Shown in pieces: positions 53,385 to 64,000 of a stretch of DNA of 64,000 nucleotides. Numbering within the stretch: the stretch's first letter is position 1; each line of letters starts with the position of its first letter. The position numbers and the translations under genes are program-made. Source of the DNA: Pseudomonas brassicacearum (GTDB lineage: Bacteria; Pseudomonadota; Gammaproteobacteria; Pseudomonadales; Pseudomonadaceae). The stretch spans positions 5,208,001 to 5,272,000 of the forward strand of contig NZ_CP045701.2 of the NCBI RefSeq assembly GCF_009601685.2, read 5' to 3'. The notes under the pieces are model-generated. The model made no database searches, was not told the DNA's origin, and saw nothing but the letters and a program-made list of their open reading frames with translations.

Positions 53385-54025
53385 GCCGAACGCCGTTGCT
53401 CAAACATCAGGCGCAACGCCAGCGCCCCGAGGACAAACCCCATGAAGTAGCGCTGCGCCGCCAGCCAGGTAGGGTTATGGACGAACCACGAGGCAATGCC
53501 GGCAGCGAACAGGGCGATCAACAGGTTGACGCTGAAACTGACGCTGATCTGGGTCAGGCCCAGGATAATGCTCTGGGTGAACAGCGAACCGTGTTCCGGG
53601 CTGATGAACTGCGGGAACACCGACAGATAGAACACCGCGATCTTGGGGTTCAGCGCGCTGGTGAGGAAACCCATGGTGATCAACTTGCGCGTCGAGTCCG
53701 CCGGCAACTGCTGGGCCTCGAAGGGCGAGCGCGCGCCCGGCTTCACGGCCTGCCAGGCGAGCCACAACAGGTACAGCGCACCGGCCCATTTCAACACTTC
53801 ATAGGCCATGGGCACCGCCAGGAACACCGCCGTCAACCCAGCGGCCGCGGCGAACATGTGCACGAAAAACCCCGCCACCACCCCCAGCAGGGAGGTGACG
53901 CCGGCCTTGCGGCCCTGGCAGATCGAACGGGAAATCAGGTAGATCATGTTCGGGCCAGGGGTCAGTACCATCAGCAGCGCGGCAGCGGCGAAAATCAACA
54001 GGTCCGGCAATGGAATCATGGGCAT
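53381..54025 (-). CDS. LysE/RhtB family exporter
   Basis: A 214-residue inner-membrane protein with about six helices (LPDLLIFAAAALLMVLTPG, GVVAGFFVHMFAAAAGLTAV, LKWAGALYLLWLAWQAV). The family motif is TPGPNMIYLISRSICQGRKAG, with SALNPKIAVFYLSVFPQF in the middle. Members export basic or neutral amino acids, homoserine lactone or similar compounds. It lies 18 bp after the Nudix gene and is coupled to the GNAT gene, so the three form one operon. Confidence 0.9.
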   Translation of the reverse strand: MPMIPLPDLLIFAAAALLMVLTPGPNMIYLISRSICQGRKAGVTSLLGVVAGFFVHMFAAAAGLTAVFLAVPMAYEVLKWAGALYLLWLAWQAVKPGARSPFEAQQLPADSTRKLITMGFLTSALNPKIAVFYLSVFPQFISPEHGSLFTQSIILGLTQISVSFSVNLLIALFAAGIASWFVHNPTWLAAQRYFMGFVLGALALRLMFEQRRSA

Positions 54026-54043
54026 CAGTCCTTGAGGCGTGGA

Positions 54044-54460
54044 TCAGCAGGTAGCGAGAAGTGTCGCTCGATAAAACGGCAGGATCACCTCGCCTGTCAA
54101 CGGTGCCAGCACAAGATCGCTGTCACCGGCCGGGTCGATCCAGCACACCTCTTCAATTTCGGCAGCCGGTGAAACCGGGGCGTCGATGCTCAGCAAAAAC
54201 ACTTCGGCCTGCACGACAAACCCCGGCTCGTTGGCCGCCGGCGCGCTGAACACGCCCAGGTAACGGGCCTGCGCCGGGTCGATCTGCAACCCAAGCTCCT
54301 CTTCCAGCTCACGGGCCAGCGCCTGCACGGGCTGTTCATGGGCCTCGATCTTGCCGCCCGGCTGCATGAAGGCCCGGGTGCCGCGCTTGCGTACCAGCAG
54401 GGTTCGGCCGTCCGGCCCGAGCAACAGGGCGGCGGCAATGCGGATGAGGGAAGTGGTCAT
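54044..54460 (-). CDS. Nudix hydrolase
   Basis: A 138-residue protein with a complete Nudix box (GGKIEAHEQPVQALARELEE, then ELGL, about residues 36-58), which binds the metal ions for pyrophosphohydrolysis. The N-terminal strand is IRIAAALLLGPDGRTLLVRK. It probably cleans up a nucleotide derivative; the substrate is open. It is the first gene of the Nudix-LysE-GNAT operon. The 667 bp upstream contain only repeats and the left part of an insertion sequence. Confidence 0.9.
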   Translation of the reverse strand: MTTSLIRIAAALLLGPDGRTLLVRKRGTRAFMQPGGKIEAHEQPVQALARELEEELGLQIDPAQARYLGVFSAPAANEPGFVVQAEVFLLSIDAPVSPAAEIEEVCWIDPAGDSDLVLAPLTGEVILPFYRATLLATC

Positions 54461-54559
54461 GGGTGTTCAAAGCCTTGGCCGGGGAAATGCCGGGGAGATT
54501 ACAGCGCGTAGAGGTGGGAGCAAAGTCTGGTGCTGGATTAAAAATCAACGCAGTCCCCT

Positions 54560-54690
54560 GTGGTCAGTTTCGACCGATTGGGGTCGGTGTGTATATCCGT
54601 TGCTGCGGTCACGGCCACTGGCGGTTCCGCTCAACAGCGGGTCACTTTTGGAAAGAGAAGCGCCAAAAGTAACCAAAAACGCTCTGCCGG
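54560..54690. repeat. Large dispersed repeat, left inverted copy
   Basis: It contains CGTTGCTGCGGTCACGGCCA, GGCGGTTCCGCTCAACAGCG and CGCCAAAAGTAACCAAAAAC. About 100 bp match the reverse complement of 56,801-56,905 at roughly nine bases in ten. No protein is apparent. The two copies bracket the insertion sequence. Confidence 0.7.
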
Positions 54691-54810
54691 TATGACTCAC
54701 CCACATGGGTTACAAATCAGTTCACGCACATAGGTAACAGTTTTTAACTGGCAGGCTCGCTTCCACATTGGGTCAGTGGTGACCTCTAGAATTGTGGTCA
54801 CTACAAATCC

Positions 54811-54904
54811 CTGTGGGAGCAAGGCTTGCCCGCGATCGCGGTGGATCAGTCTGCATCAGCGTTGGATGTGCCGCCGTCTACGCGAGCAAGCTTTGCTCCC
54901 ACAG
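54811..54904. repeat. REPIN left of the insertion sequence
   Basis: REP units GGGAGCAAGGCTTGCCCGCG (left) and CGCGAGCAAGCTTTGCTCCC (right) are separated by about 45 bp. With the neighbouring repeats this fills the gene-free 54,461-55,053 stretch; no coding frame with a ribosome-binding site is seen there. Confidence 0.75.
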
Positions 54905-55053
54905 ATCTGACGGGTGTACGAGCGGGAGAACCAGGTCGGCTATCAGGCCGCCTCGCGGTGGACGTTGATCTCGGGCGCCCCGTTAACCACGCTGGCCGAA
55001 CGCAGGCATTGTGGAGTGGGCATCCCGGCATGGATGCCGGGATAGCCGCGCTG

Positions 55054-56718
55054 GGCCCAGAGTGTGTCAAAACCCTGAAGCCAACCCTTGCTATGATTTC
55101 CCCAGGACTTCATTGCAAGGGCTGCCCATGAAACGCTTCATCCAAGGTGAACATCGAGATCAAACTACCTTGCTCCCCGAGAGCTTGGACGACTACGTCA
55201 GCGATACCAATCCGGTGCGCGTTGTCGATGTCTTCGTGGATGAACTCGACCTGATCACCTTGGGTTTTGAAAGCGCTGTCCCCGCTAAAACGGGCCGACC
55301 GGCTTATCACCCTGCAGTCATGCTGAAAATCTACATCTACGGCTATCTCAACCGTATCCAGTCAAGCCGGCGTCTTGAGTGCGAGGCGCAGCGCAACGTC
55401 GAGTTGATGTGGCTGACCGGTCGCCTGATGCCGGATTTCAAGACCATCGCCAACTTCCGCAAAGACAACTCAAAGGCCATTCGAGGAGTCTGTCGGCAGT
55501 TCGTCGTGCTGTGTCAACAACTGGGGCTTTTCTCGGAACATTTCGTTGCCATCGATGGCAGTAAATTCAAGGCGGTGAACCACCGCGACCGCAACTTCAC
55601 CAGCGCCAAGCTGAAGCGCCGGATGGAAGAGATCGAATCAAGCATTGCCCGTTATCTGAAGGCGCTGGATGAGGCTGATCGGCAAGAGCCCAAGTCTTCA
55701 GGGCCCAAAGGCGGCCTGGAAGAGAAGATCGCCAAATTGAAGGAGCAGATGAAGGCGCTCCAGGCGATTGAAATACAGCTTGAAGCATCGCCGGACAAAC
55801 AGATCTCGCTGACCGACCCGGACGCGCGCTCGATGATGATGACGAGCGGTCATGGCATCGTGGGCTACAACGTGCAGACAGCAGTCGATACCAAACACCA
55901 TTTGATTGTCGCGCACGAGGTGACCAATGTCGGTCACGACCGTGATCAGCTTAGCTCGATGGCCCAGCAGGCCCGTGAGGCGATGCAAATCGAATCGTTG
56001 TCGGTGGTAGCGGACCGAGGGTATTACAAAAGCAGAGAAATCCTGGCCTGTCACGAGGCAGGGATCACCGCTTATGTGCCGAAAACGCTGAGTTCGCGGG
56101 CCAAATTTGATGGCCGTTTCGGTAATGACGAGTTTATTTACGACGCGGACAAAAATGTGTACGTCTGCCCCGCCAAGCAAGTGCTGATCTGGCGCAACTC
56201 TTATGTCGACAAGGGCAAGAAGCTGGACGTTTACTGGCACTCCAACTGCCAGGCCTGTTCGATAAAGGCGCAATGCACACCGGCCAGAGAGCGAAAGATT
56301 CGGCGCTGGGAACATGAGGCGGTACTGGAGGAAATGCAGGTCCGCCTGAACAATGAGCCGCAGATGATGAGCATCCGCAAGCGAACGGTCGAACACCCCT
56401 TCGGGACGCTGAAGCAATGGATGGGGACGACACATTTTCTGACGCGGCGGCTGGCTGGGGTGAGCACCGAAATGAGCTTGAATGTGCTCGCTTACAATTG
56501 GAAAAGGGTGATGAAAATCCTTGGTGCGCAGGGTCTGATGAAAGCGCTGGCGGCCTGAAGCCTGCCGTTTTGCCCCGTTAATCAAGCCTACGGAGCCTTG
56601 CTAGCGCTTGTAGGGGCCGTTTGGAGCTACAAGAGCGCTTTAGGTTTTAATCAATTGGCCAACACCTGTCGGCACTACGTGCCGACGATGTTTTATTTGT
56701 TTTTACACACTCTGGGCC
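55054..56718 (+). mobile_element. IS1182-family insertion sequence
   Basis: The transposase gene lies between near-perfect 20-bp inverted repeats: GGCCCAGAGTGTGTCAAAAC at 55,054-55,073 and its inverse (19 of 20 matching) at 56,699-56,718. The element is thus about 1.67 kb. Each end adjoins a GG-loop hairpin: ATCCCGGCATGGATGCCGGG (55,022-55,041) on the left, 10 bp outside the repeat, and GGGCCATGGATGGCCC (56,714-56,729) on the right, overlapping the repeat end. IS1182 members often insert near such palindromes. No obvious short direct repeat is seen. The exact ends remain uncertain. Confidence 0.75.
55128..56558 (+). CDS. IS1182 family transposase
   Basis: A 476-residue DDE transposase, apparently full length. 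The ATG at 55,128 (MKRFIQGEHRDQTTLLPESL) is the family start; the open frame extends further upstream by chance. The N-terminal DUF772-type region is LKIYIYGYLNRIQSSRRLE and LMPDFKTIANFRKDN. The first catalytic Asp is in FVAIDGSKFKAVN and the second region is VVADRGYYKSREIL. The C-terminal part has RKRTVEHPFGTLKQWMG with the catalytic Glu. A Cys-rich patch (CQACSIKAQC) lies before it. No frameshift or stop is seen, so the element may still be active. Confidence 0.93.
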   Translation: MKRFIQGEHRDQTTLLPESLDDYVSDTNPVRVVDVFVDELDLITLGFESAVPAKTGRPAYHPAVMLKIYIYGYLNRIQSSRRLECEAQRNVELMWLTGRLMPDFKTIANFRKDNSKAIRGVCRQFVVLCQQLGLFSEHFVAIDGSKFKAVNHRDRNFTSAKLKRRMEEIESSIARYLKALDEADRQEPKSSGPKGGLEEKIAKLKEQMKALQAIEIQLEASPDKQISLTDPDARSMMMTSGHGIVGYNVQTAVDTKHHLIVAHEVTNVGHDRDQLSSMAQQAREAMQIESLSVVADRGYYKSREILACHEAGITAYVPKTLSSRAKFDGRFGNDEFIYDADKNVYVCPAKQVLIWRNSYVDKGKKLDVYWHSNCQACSIKAQCTPARERKIRRWEHEAVLEEMQVRLNNEPQMMSIRKRTVEHPFGTLKQWMGTTHFLTRRLAGVSTEMSLNVLAYNWKRVMKILGAQGLMKALAA

Positions 56719-56800
56719 ATGGATGGCCCTTCGCGGCGGGCCCACGGAGCAATGCCTGCGTTCGGGCATGCCGAGCCTAAGCGAGGCACCGAGTGGTGGG

Positions 56801-56905
56801 GCATGCGTTTTTGGTTACTTTTGGCGCTCTTCCAAAAGTGACCCGCTGTAAGAGCGGAACCGCCAGTGGCCGTGACCGCTGCAACGGATATGTACCCAAT
56901 CCAAT
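56801..56905. repeat. Large dispersed repeat, right inverted copy
   Basis: This is the inverted partner of 54,560-54,690, with TTTTTGGTTACTTTTGGCGC and GGAACCGCCAGTGGCCGTGA. Between it and the insertion sequence lies CCCACGGAGCAATGCCTGCG (56,739-56,758). A related sequence in the other orientation is found left of the element near 54,996, so the inverted symmetry is wider than the element itself. Confidence 0.7.
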
Positions 56906-56925
56906 CCAACCCAACCCAACCCAAC
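56896..56925. repeat. 5-bp microsatellite (CCAAT/CCAAC, six units)
   Basis: Two CCAAT and four CCAAC units follow each other directly, 12 bp before the stop codon of the response-regulator gene on the other strand. A length change would not alter that protein. Confidence 0.7.
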
Positions 56926-56936
56926 CCAGAACCCAG

Positions 56937-58304
56937 TCACCCCAAAATCGGCTTCGGCACCGAAGGGTCGGCCTCTTCTTCGGGGATCTTGACGAACACG
57001 CTGTAACGAGCCCCCTCCATCTCTTCAAAGGCAATGAGCTTTTCGATCAATGGCCCGCTCAGGACCTTGCCGGCATTGAGCAGCAACATGCCGTTGTCGG
57101 CATTGAGGTTGCGCGCCAGGATCATCCCCGCGGCCAAATCGCGCGTGGTGGAGACTTGTACCGTCGGGTCCGACAGCGTCACGTCTTCCAGGTATTCGGC
57201 ACACGCCTTGATGAAGTCCTCGATCATCTCCGGGTCGTACAGCTTGCCGGCGTACTTGCGGATGTAGACCAGCGCTTCGTCGCTGTTCATCTGCCGCTCC
57301 AGGATCAACCCACGCTGCAGCTCGATGAAGTCCACCGCCAGTTTCAACAACCGCGAGCCGAACGGAATCGCCTCGCCCCTGAGGTGATCGGGGAAGCCGC
57401 TGCCGTCCCAACGCTCCTGGTGATGAAGAATGATGCGCGCCGCGTCCTTCATCGGGTCCAGGGTCATCAACAGCGATTCGCTCTGCTTCGGATAGGCCCG
57501 GTACAGATCGAGTTCATTGTGGTGCAGCAAGTCGGCGGGCGTGACCATCATGTTGTCGGTCCAGCTCAGCTTGCCGATGTTGTAGAGCGCCGCGGCCATG
57601 GTCAGGTCGCGGTCGGTGGATTCATCGAGCGAATGCAGCCGGCTGTAGACCCTGATCAACTCGATGATCTGCCGGTTGGTCTGCTTGGCCTTGGGCAGGC
57701 GCAGGTTGGCAATCAGCGAAAACACTTCGGTGCTGGTCACATAACTGTGCTTGAGCTCGTCATACGCCAAATCGAGCATGTCGGCGGTCTGCTGCAGCTC
57801 GGAGGTGCGCGACGCCACGCGTTTTTCCAGGGTGGCGTTAAGGGTCTTGAGTTGCTGGTTCTGCTCGCGGTTCAGCGCTTCGAGGCGCTGGCGTTCGCTT
57901 TCGGAATGCTGGTGAGCCAGGGCTTGGCGCAAGGCCTGGACCAATTCCTCATCGTTCCAGGGCTTGCTGAGGTAGCGATAGAGCTGCCCCTCGTTGATGG
58001 CCTTGGTCATCATGTCCACATCGGCATAACCGGTGAGCAGGATGCGCAAGGTCGATGGGTACAGTTTGCGGATCTCGGCCAGCAGCGTGGCGCCGTCCAT
58101 GTTGGGCATGCGCGCGTCGGTCATCACCAGGTCGACCGGCCGCTCCTTGAGAATTTCCAGGGCCCTGGCGCCACTGTCGGCCAGCAGGATCTCGTACGGC
58201 TGGCTGCGCAATAGCCGACGCAGGCTATTGAGGATCGACTCTTCGTCATCGACCAACAGCACCGCTGGCTTTCTTACCAAAACATCCGGCGATTGATCTT
58301 CCAT
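56937..58304 (-). CDS. Response regulator with degenerate HD-GYP-type output domain
   Basis: A 455-residue protein. The ATG at 58,304 has AGGAGGGGG 6 bases upstream, which excludes the ATG 21 bp earlier. The receiver domain (VLLVDDEESILNSLRRLL, MTDARMPNMDG, YLSKPWNDEE) is complete. A coiled coil (QNQQLKTLNATLEKRVASRT) leads to an HD-GYP-like domain. There the metal-binding HD is replaced by YN (ALYNIGKL) and the HHE motif reads HQE (ILHHQERWDGSGFP). The later Asp pair is also not conserved (LKLAVDFIEL). It therefore probably cannot hydrolyse cyclic di-GMP and may act as a binding or protein-contact output. It diverges from the GGDEF-EAL pair; the 227-bp space holds no gene. Confidence 0.85.
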   Translation of the reverse strand: MEDQSPDVLVRKPAVLLVDDEESILNSLRRLLRSQPYEILLADSGARALEILKERPVDLVMTDARMPNMDGATLLAEIRKLYPSTLRILLTGYADVDMMTKAINEGQLYRYLSKPWNDEELVQALRQALAHQHSESERQRLEALNREQNQQLKTLNATLEKRVASRTSELQQTADMLDLAYDELKHSYVTSTEVFSLIANLRLPKAKQTNRQIIELIRVYSRLHSLDESTDRDLTMAAALYNIGKLSWTDNMMVTPADLLHHNELDLYRAYPKQSESLLMTLDPMKDAARIILHHQERWDGSGFPDHLRGEAIPFGSRLLKLAVDFIELQRGLILERQMNSDEALVYIRKYAGKLYDPEMIEDFIKACAEYLEDVTLSDPTVQVSTTRDLAAGMILARNLNADNGMLLLNAGKVLSGPLIEKLIAFEEMEGARYSVFVKIPEEEADPSVPKPILG

Positions 58305-58531
58305 TTGAAACCCCCTCCTATTCACGACAACCGTTCTACCCTACCCCCGAAATACAGGCTAGTAGATTGCGAACATTTAGACACATTTGCCATCACGGGC
58401 CGAGCGCATCCCGATCAGACGACTATGCTGTATCCCATGAAGGGCCAAGTAACGGCCGAAGACTCATGCCAGCGACAGGGATATCAGATGTTTCCAGGGT
58501 TCTATAGTCAGCATCAAAACGGTGCACGGCC

Positions 58532-60819
<2,288 letters not shown>

Positions 60820-60823
<4 letters not shown>

Positions 60824-62694
60824 ACCCCATGTCGGTACCTGCCAACCGGCGAATCCTGGTGGTGGACGACACGCCGGCGATCCACCAGGACTTTCGCAAG
60901 ATCCTCAGCCCCAGCGCCGGCAGCGATGACTCGCTGGACGACACCGAAAGCCTGCTGTTCGGCACCCCGCAGGTCAATCGGCTGCAATTTCAGATCGACT
61001 CGGCCTACCAGGGCGAGGAGGCGCTGGAACTGGTCAAGCGCGCCCAGGCCGAAGGCCAGCCCTATGCACTGGTGTTCGCTGACATGCGCATGCCACCGGG
61101 TTGGGACGGCCTGCAAACCATCGAGCGGCTGTGGGAGGCCGACCCGCGCCTGCAAATCGCCCTGTGCACGGCGTTCTCGGATTACTCCTGGGAAACCATG
61201 TCCGAACGGATCGAGTTCGACGATCAGTTGCTGATCCTCAAGAAACCCTTCGACACCCTGGAAATCCGCCAGATGGCCAGCGCCATGACCTGGAAATGGC
61301 AGCTGGCCCAGGATGCGGCGAGGAAAATGCGCAGCCTGGAACGCACGATCGAGGAGCGCGTCCAGGAATTGCTCAAGGTGTCCCACCTGCTGCAATACGA
61401 CGTGCTCACCGAGCTGCCCAACAGCATGTTGCTCGGCGATCGGCTGACCCAGGCCATGGCCCAGTGTCGCCGGCACGACCGGCAACTGGCGGTGATGTTC
61501 ATCGGCCTGGACCGCTTCAAGCGCATCAACAACGCACTGGGCCATCCGGTAGGCGATGAAATGCTCAAGCGCGTGGCTCGGGCACTGGCCGCCGTGGTGC
61601 GTGAATCCGATTCGGTGTTCCGCTACGGTTCCGATGAATTCGTGGTGGTGCTGGGAGACGTCGTCGACCCGCAACAGACCAAAGGCGTGGCCGACAAACT
61701 GCTGGCGGCCATCAGTTCCCCGCAACCCATCGACGGCCATGACCTGAGCGTCACCGCGAGCCTGGGCATCAGCGTGTACCCCACCGACGGTTTCGACGCC
61801 GTGGCGCTGATCAAGAAAGCCGAGACAGCGATGCGCAACGTCAAGGAAACCGGCCCCAACGACTACCGGTTTTTCACCGAAGACATGAACCGCCGGGCCC
61901 GGCAGCAGCAGACCATCGAATCCGGCCTGCGCCTGGGCCTGCAACGCAAGGAATTCGTGCTGCATTACCAGCCCAAGCTCGACCTCAAGAGCGGCAAGGT
62001 GGTCGGGGTCGAGGCGCTGGTGCGCTGGGACAGGCCGGATCATGGCCTGGTCTATCCCTCGGATTTCATTCCGGTGGCCGAGGACAGCGGCCTGATCGTT
62101 CCGCTGAGCCAATGGGTGCTTCAGGAAGCCTGCCAGCAGGCCTGCCGTTGGCAAGCCCAGGGCATGCGGCCGCTGTACCTGTCGGTGAACGTCTCGGCCA
62201 TCGATTTTCGCCAGCGCGGCTTCGTCGAAGGCATCGCCCGCACCCTCAAGGAAACCGGCCTGGACCCGACACAGTTAGAACTGGAGATCACCGAAAGCGT
62301 ATTGATGCAGAACGTCGATACCACGGTCGCCATCCTCAAGGCCATCAAGCAACTGGGGATACGCCTGGCCATCGACGACTTCGGCACCGGCTATTCGAGC
62401 CTGAGCTACCTGCAGAAATTTCCGGTGGATGTGTTGAAGATCGACCAGTCGTTCGTCGGGGACCTGAGCATCGACAGCAACGACGCCAAGCTGGTGAGCA
62501 CCATCATCAGCCTGGGCAAGAGCCTGAACCTGCACATCATTGCCGAAGGTGTGGAAACCCTCGAGCAGTTGGAATTTCTCAAGAAGCACCAATGCGAGGA
62601 GGTCCAGGGCTATTACTTCAGCAAGGCCGTCGAACCGCAGGCCTTCGCCGACTGGATGACCGAGTGGGAAAAACGCCAGAACCCGTTTTCGTGA
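60820..62694 (+). CDS. Response regulator with GGDEF-EAL; degenerate GGDEF, active EAL
   Basis: A 624-residue protein starting at the ATG overlapping the previous stop (GGAG 8 bases upstream). The receiver domain is closely related to that of the preceding protein, with the same insert (ILVVDDTPAIHQDFRKILSP, DMRMPPGWDGLQTIERLW, LILKKPFDTLEI). There is no PAS domain. The GGDEF domain is altered: the first metal Asp is Gly (IGLDRFKRINNALGH), IND reads INN, and the motif is GSDEF. The EAL domain is complete (GVEALVRW, SVNVSAIDF, ELEITES, DDFGTGYSS, LKIDQSF, AEGVETLEQ). It should hydrolyse cyclic di-GMP, possibly with the GGDEF part as a GTP- or protein-sensing site. Confidence 0.9.
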
Positions 62695-62736
62695 ACACCT
62701 GAGTGTTATCAACCAAAGTTTCAAGGAAAGCATCCC

Positions 62737-63696
62737 ATGGCGTTACATGGACTGATTCTGGCTCTCGGCCTGCTCGTGGGATCAAGCGTGACCGCTCACG
62801 CTGAGCCACTGGACGAACCCCTCAAACCCCTGCCCCCGATTCCGACCCTGGACCCCAAGCGCGTCCAGCTGGGGCTGCGGCTGTTCAATGACCCGCGGTT
62901 GTCGGTCAACAACACCCTGTCCTGCGCCAGTTGCCATCGCCTGGACAAGGGCGGCGCCGACGACAAGCCGTTTTCCTTGGGGTTCGACGGCAAGCCGGTG
63001 GAGGTCAATACGCCCACCGTGTTCAATACCGGCCTGAACTTCCACCAGTTCTGGGATGGCCGCGCCGATACGCTGGAAGAGCAGGTGCATATCGTGGTGA
63101 CCAGTCCCACGGAAATGGGCAATACCTGGGAAGCCGTGGTCAAGCGCATCGCCGATGACCCTGGCTATGCCAGGGACTTCGAGGACGCGTACCCCGACGG
63201 CGTGACCAAACCCAATATCCAGGGCGCACTGGCCGATTATGAGCGCACCTTGCAGACACCCAATTCGCGCTTCGACCAGTACCTGCTGGGCGATACCGAC
63301 ATCCTCACGCCCCGGGAGAAATTCGGTTACCAGCGTTTCAAGGAATACGGCTGCATCGCTTGCCATCAAGGCGTGAACATCGGCGGCAACATGTTCCAGA
63401 AGTTCGGGGTCATGGGTGACTATTTCGGCGACCGGGGCAACCCCACCCGAGCCGACGAAGGGCGTTTCAACCTTACCGGAGATGAAGCCGACCGCCAGGT
63501 TTTCAAGGTGCCCAGCCTGCGCAACGTGGCCGTCACCGCACCGTATTTCCATGATGGATCGGCGCCGACCCTGGAACGCGCGGTGGAGGTCATGTTCAAG
63601 TACCAACTGGGTCGTGAGCCGCTCAAGAACGATACGGCCCTGATCGTCGAGTTCCTCAAGACCCTGACCGGCGAATCGGAGGGCAAGCCCCTATGA
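62737..63696 (+). CDS. Di-haem cytochrome c peroxidase family protein (CcpA/MauG type)
   Basis: A 319-residue protein with a signal peptide (MALHGLILALGLLVGSSVTA, then HA), so periplasmic. There are two haem c motifs, CASCH near residue 62 and CIACH near 205. Conserved surroundings include NTPTVFNTGLNFHQFWDGRA and FKVPSLRNVAVTAPYFHDGS. Family members reduce hydrogen peroxide with electrons from cytochrome c, or oxidise protein residues (MauG). The stop overlaps the start of the membrane sensor gene as ATGA, and the start lies 42 bp after the EAL gene. All these genes are thus likely one operon, linking periplasmic redox chemistry with cyclic di-GMP signalling; that link is inference. Confidence 0.88.
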   Translation: MALHGLILALGLLVGSSVTAHAEPLDEPLKPLPPIPTLDPKRVQLGLRLFNDPRLSVNNTLSCASCHRLDKGGADDKPFSLGFDGKPVEVNTPTVFNTGLNFHQFWDGRADTLEEQVHIVVTSPTEMGNTWEAVVKRIADDPGYARDFEDAYPDGVTKPNIQGALADYERTLQTPNSRFDQYLLGDTDILTPREKFGYQRFKEYGCIACHQGVNIGGNMFQKFGVMGDYFGDRGNPTRADEGRFNLTGDEADRQVFKVPSLRNVAVTAPYFHDGSAPTLERAVEVMFKYQLGREPLKNDTALIVEFLKTLTGESEGKPL

Positions 63697-64000
63697 CCAT
63701 TCTCCGGCGCCTCGGTCTTGCGTTCATCGGCCTGTTGCTGACTTCCGTGCTGTTGTTCATGTACATCAATTCAGGGGCCCAGCAGGCCGCCTCGTACATT
63801 GAGTCCCGGGACCTGATCCGCCTGCTCAAGCAGCAAGACGCCATCTGGGACAACGAAGTACTCAAGTCGCGGATCGCCCTGACCCACAACTACGACCCCC
63901 TGGTCACCCCTTTGCTGGAAATGTCGGGCCTGTGGCAGCGTCTCGACGCCATCGAGTCGGAGCCCGGGCGCCACCAGCCGTCACTCTGGCAAGCCCAGCG
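63693..64000 (+). CDS. Membrane sensor protein with DAHL-type periplasmic domain (3' end outside window)
   Basis: Only 102 N-terminal residues are seen. A membrane helix at residues 8-25 (LAFIGLLLTSVLLFMYIN) is followed by LLKQQDAIWDNEVLKSRIAL and THNYDPL. This resembles the DAHL sensor domain found in histidine kinases and GGDEF proteins. It overlaps the peroxidase gene by 4 bp. It is probably the sensor kinase for the preceding response regulators, but the output domain is not in the window, so a kinase or cyclase end cannot be confirmed. Confidence 0.6.
   Translation, partial: MTILRRLGLAFIGLLLTSVLLFMYINSGAQQAASYIESRDLIRLLKQQDAIWDNEVLKSRIALTHNYDPLVTPLLEMSGLWQRLDAIESEPGRHQPSLWQAQ

Overview
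The window looks like a chromosomal segment of a Pseudomonas of the P. fluorescens complex. The housekeeping genes (pykA, a Fe-S oxidoreductase, a membrane GGDEF protein, class I fumA, metE/metR, a 2-oxoglutarate MFS carrier with its two-component system) are of pseudomonad type. The intergenic spaces carry the REP/REPIN repeats typical of that group. No rRNA, tRNA or CRISPR was seen.

Region 1 (0-19 kb) is an accessory insecticidal-type toxin-complex (Tc) island. After the end of a DUF58 gene, a minus-strand operon (13,418 down to 646) encodes a TcA pore-former split over two genes, followed by two Ig-like accessory proteins. The first TcA half ends in a long invasin-like Ig tail, and the accessory proteins share the same modules. 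Upstream lie a 1,346-residue protein with about 13 Ig-like repeats, a 144-residue paralogue of its N-terminal domain, and a decayed piece of a third copy. Region 2 (19-26.6 kb) is conserved core: a PilZ protein, a TPR-type lipoprotein, pykA, an oxidoreductase overlapping a GGDEF gene, and fumA. Region 3 (26.7-31.2 kb) is a TcB gene on the plus strand. No TcC gene is present. Three Tc-island units plus the TcB gene each have the same 18-bp inverted repeat (ACTGTCA-N4-TGACAGT) about 75-95 bp before the start codon, which suggests one dedicated regulator for the whole dispersed toxin set.

Region 4 (31-37 kb) holds a DctB/DctD-type (MifS/MifR-like) pair next to a KgtP-type carrier that has a sigma-54 promoter and tandem upstream sites. 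A small secreted protein made of nine 13-residue repeats follows. Region 5 (37-54.5 kb) holds a flavin reductase, an ABM-domain operon divergent from an AraC regulator, a six-gene operon (AruI-like keto-acid decarboxylase, aldehyde dehydrogenase, polyamine-type ABC transporter) divergent from a LysR gene, an alpha/beta hydrolase, metE/metR, and a GNAT-LysE-Nudix run. Region 6 (54.5-57 kb) is an IS1182-family insertion set among inverted repeats. Region 7 (57-64 kb) is a signalling block: a response regulator with a degenerate HD-GYP domain diverges from two coupled GGDEF-EAL response regulators with complementary catalytic losses. A di-haem peroxidase and the start of a membrane sensor follow.

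The work was done by eye from the sequence. Family calls rest on motifs and remembered family features. Domain edges are approximate, and Ig-like assignments are at fold level.
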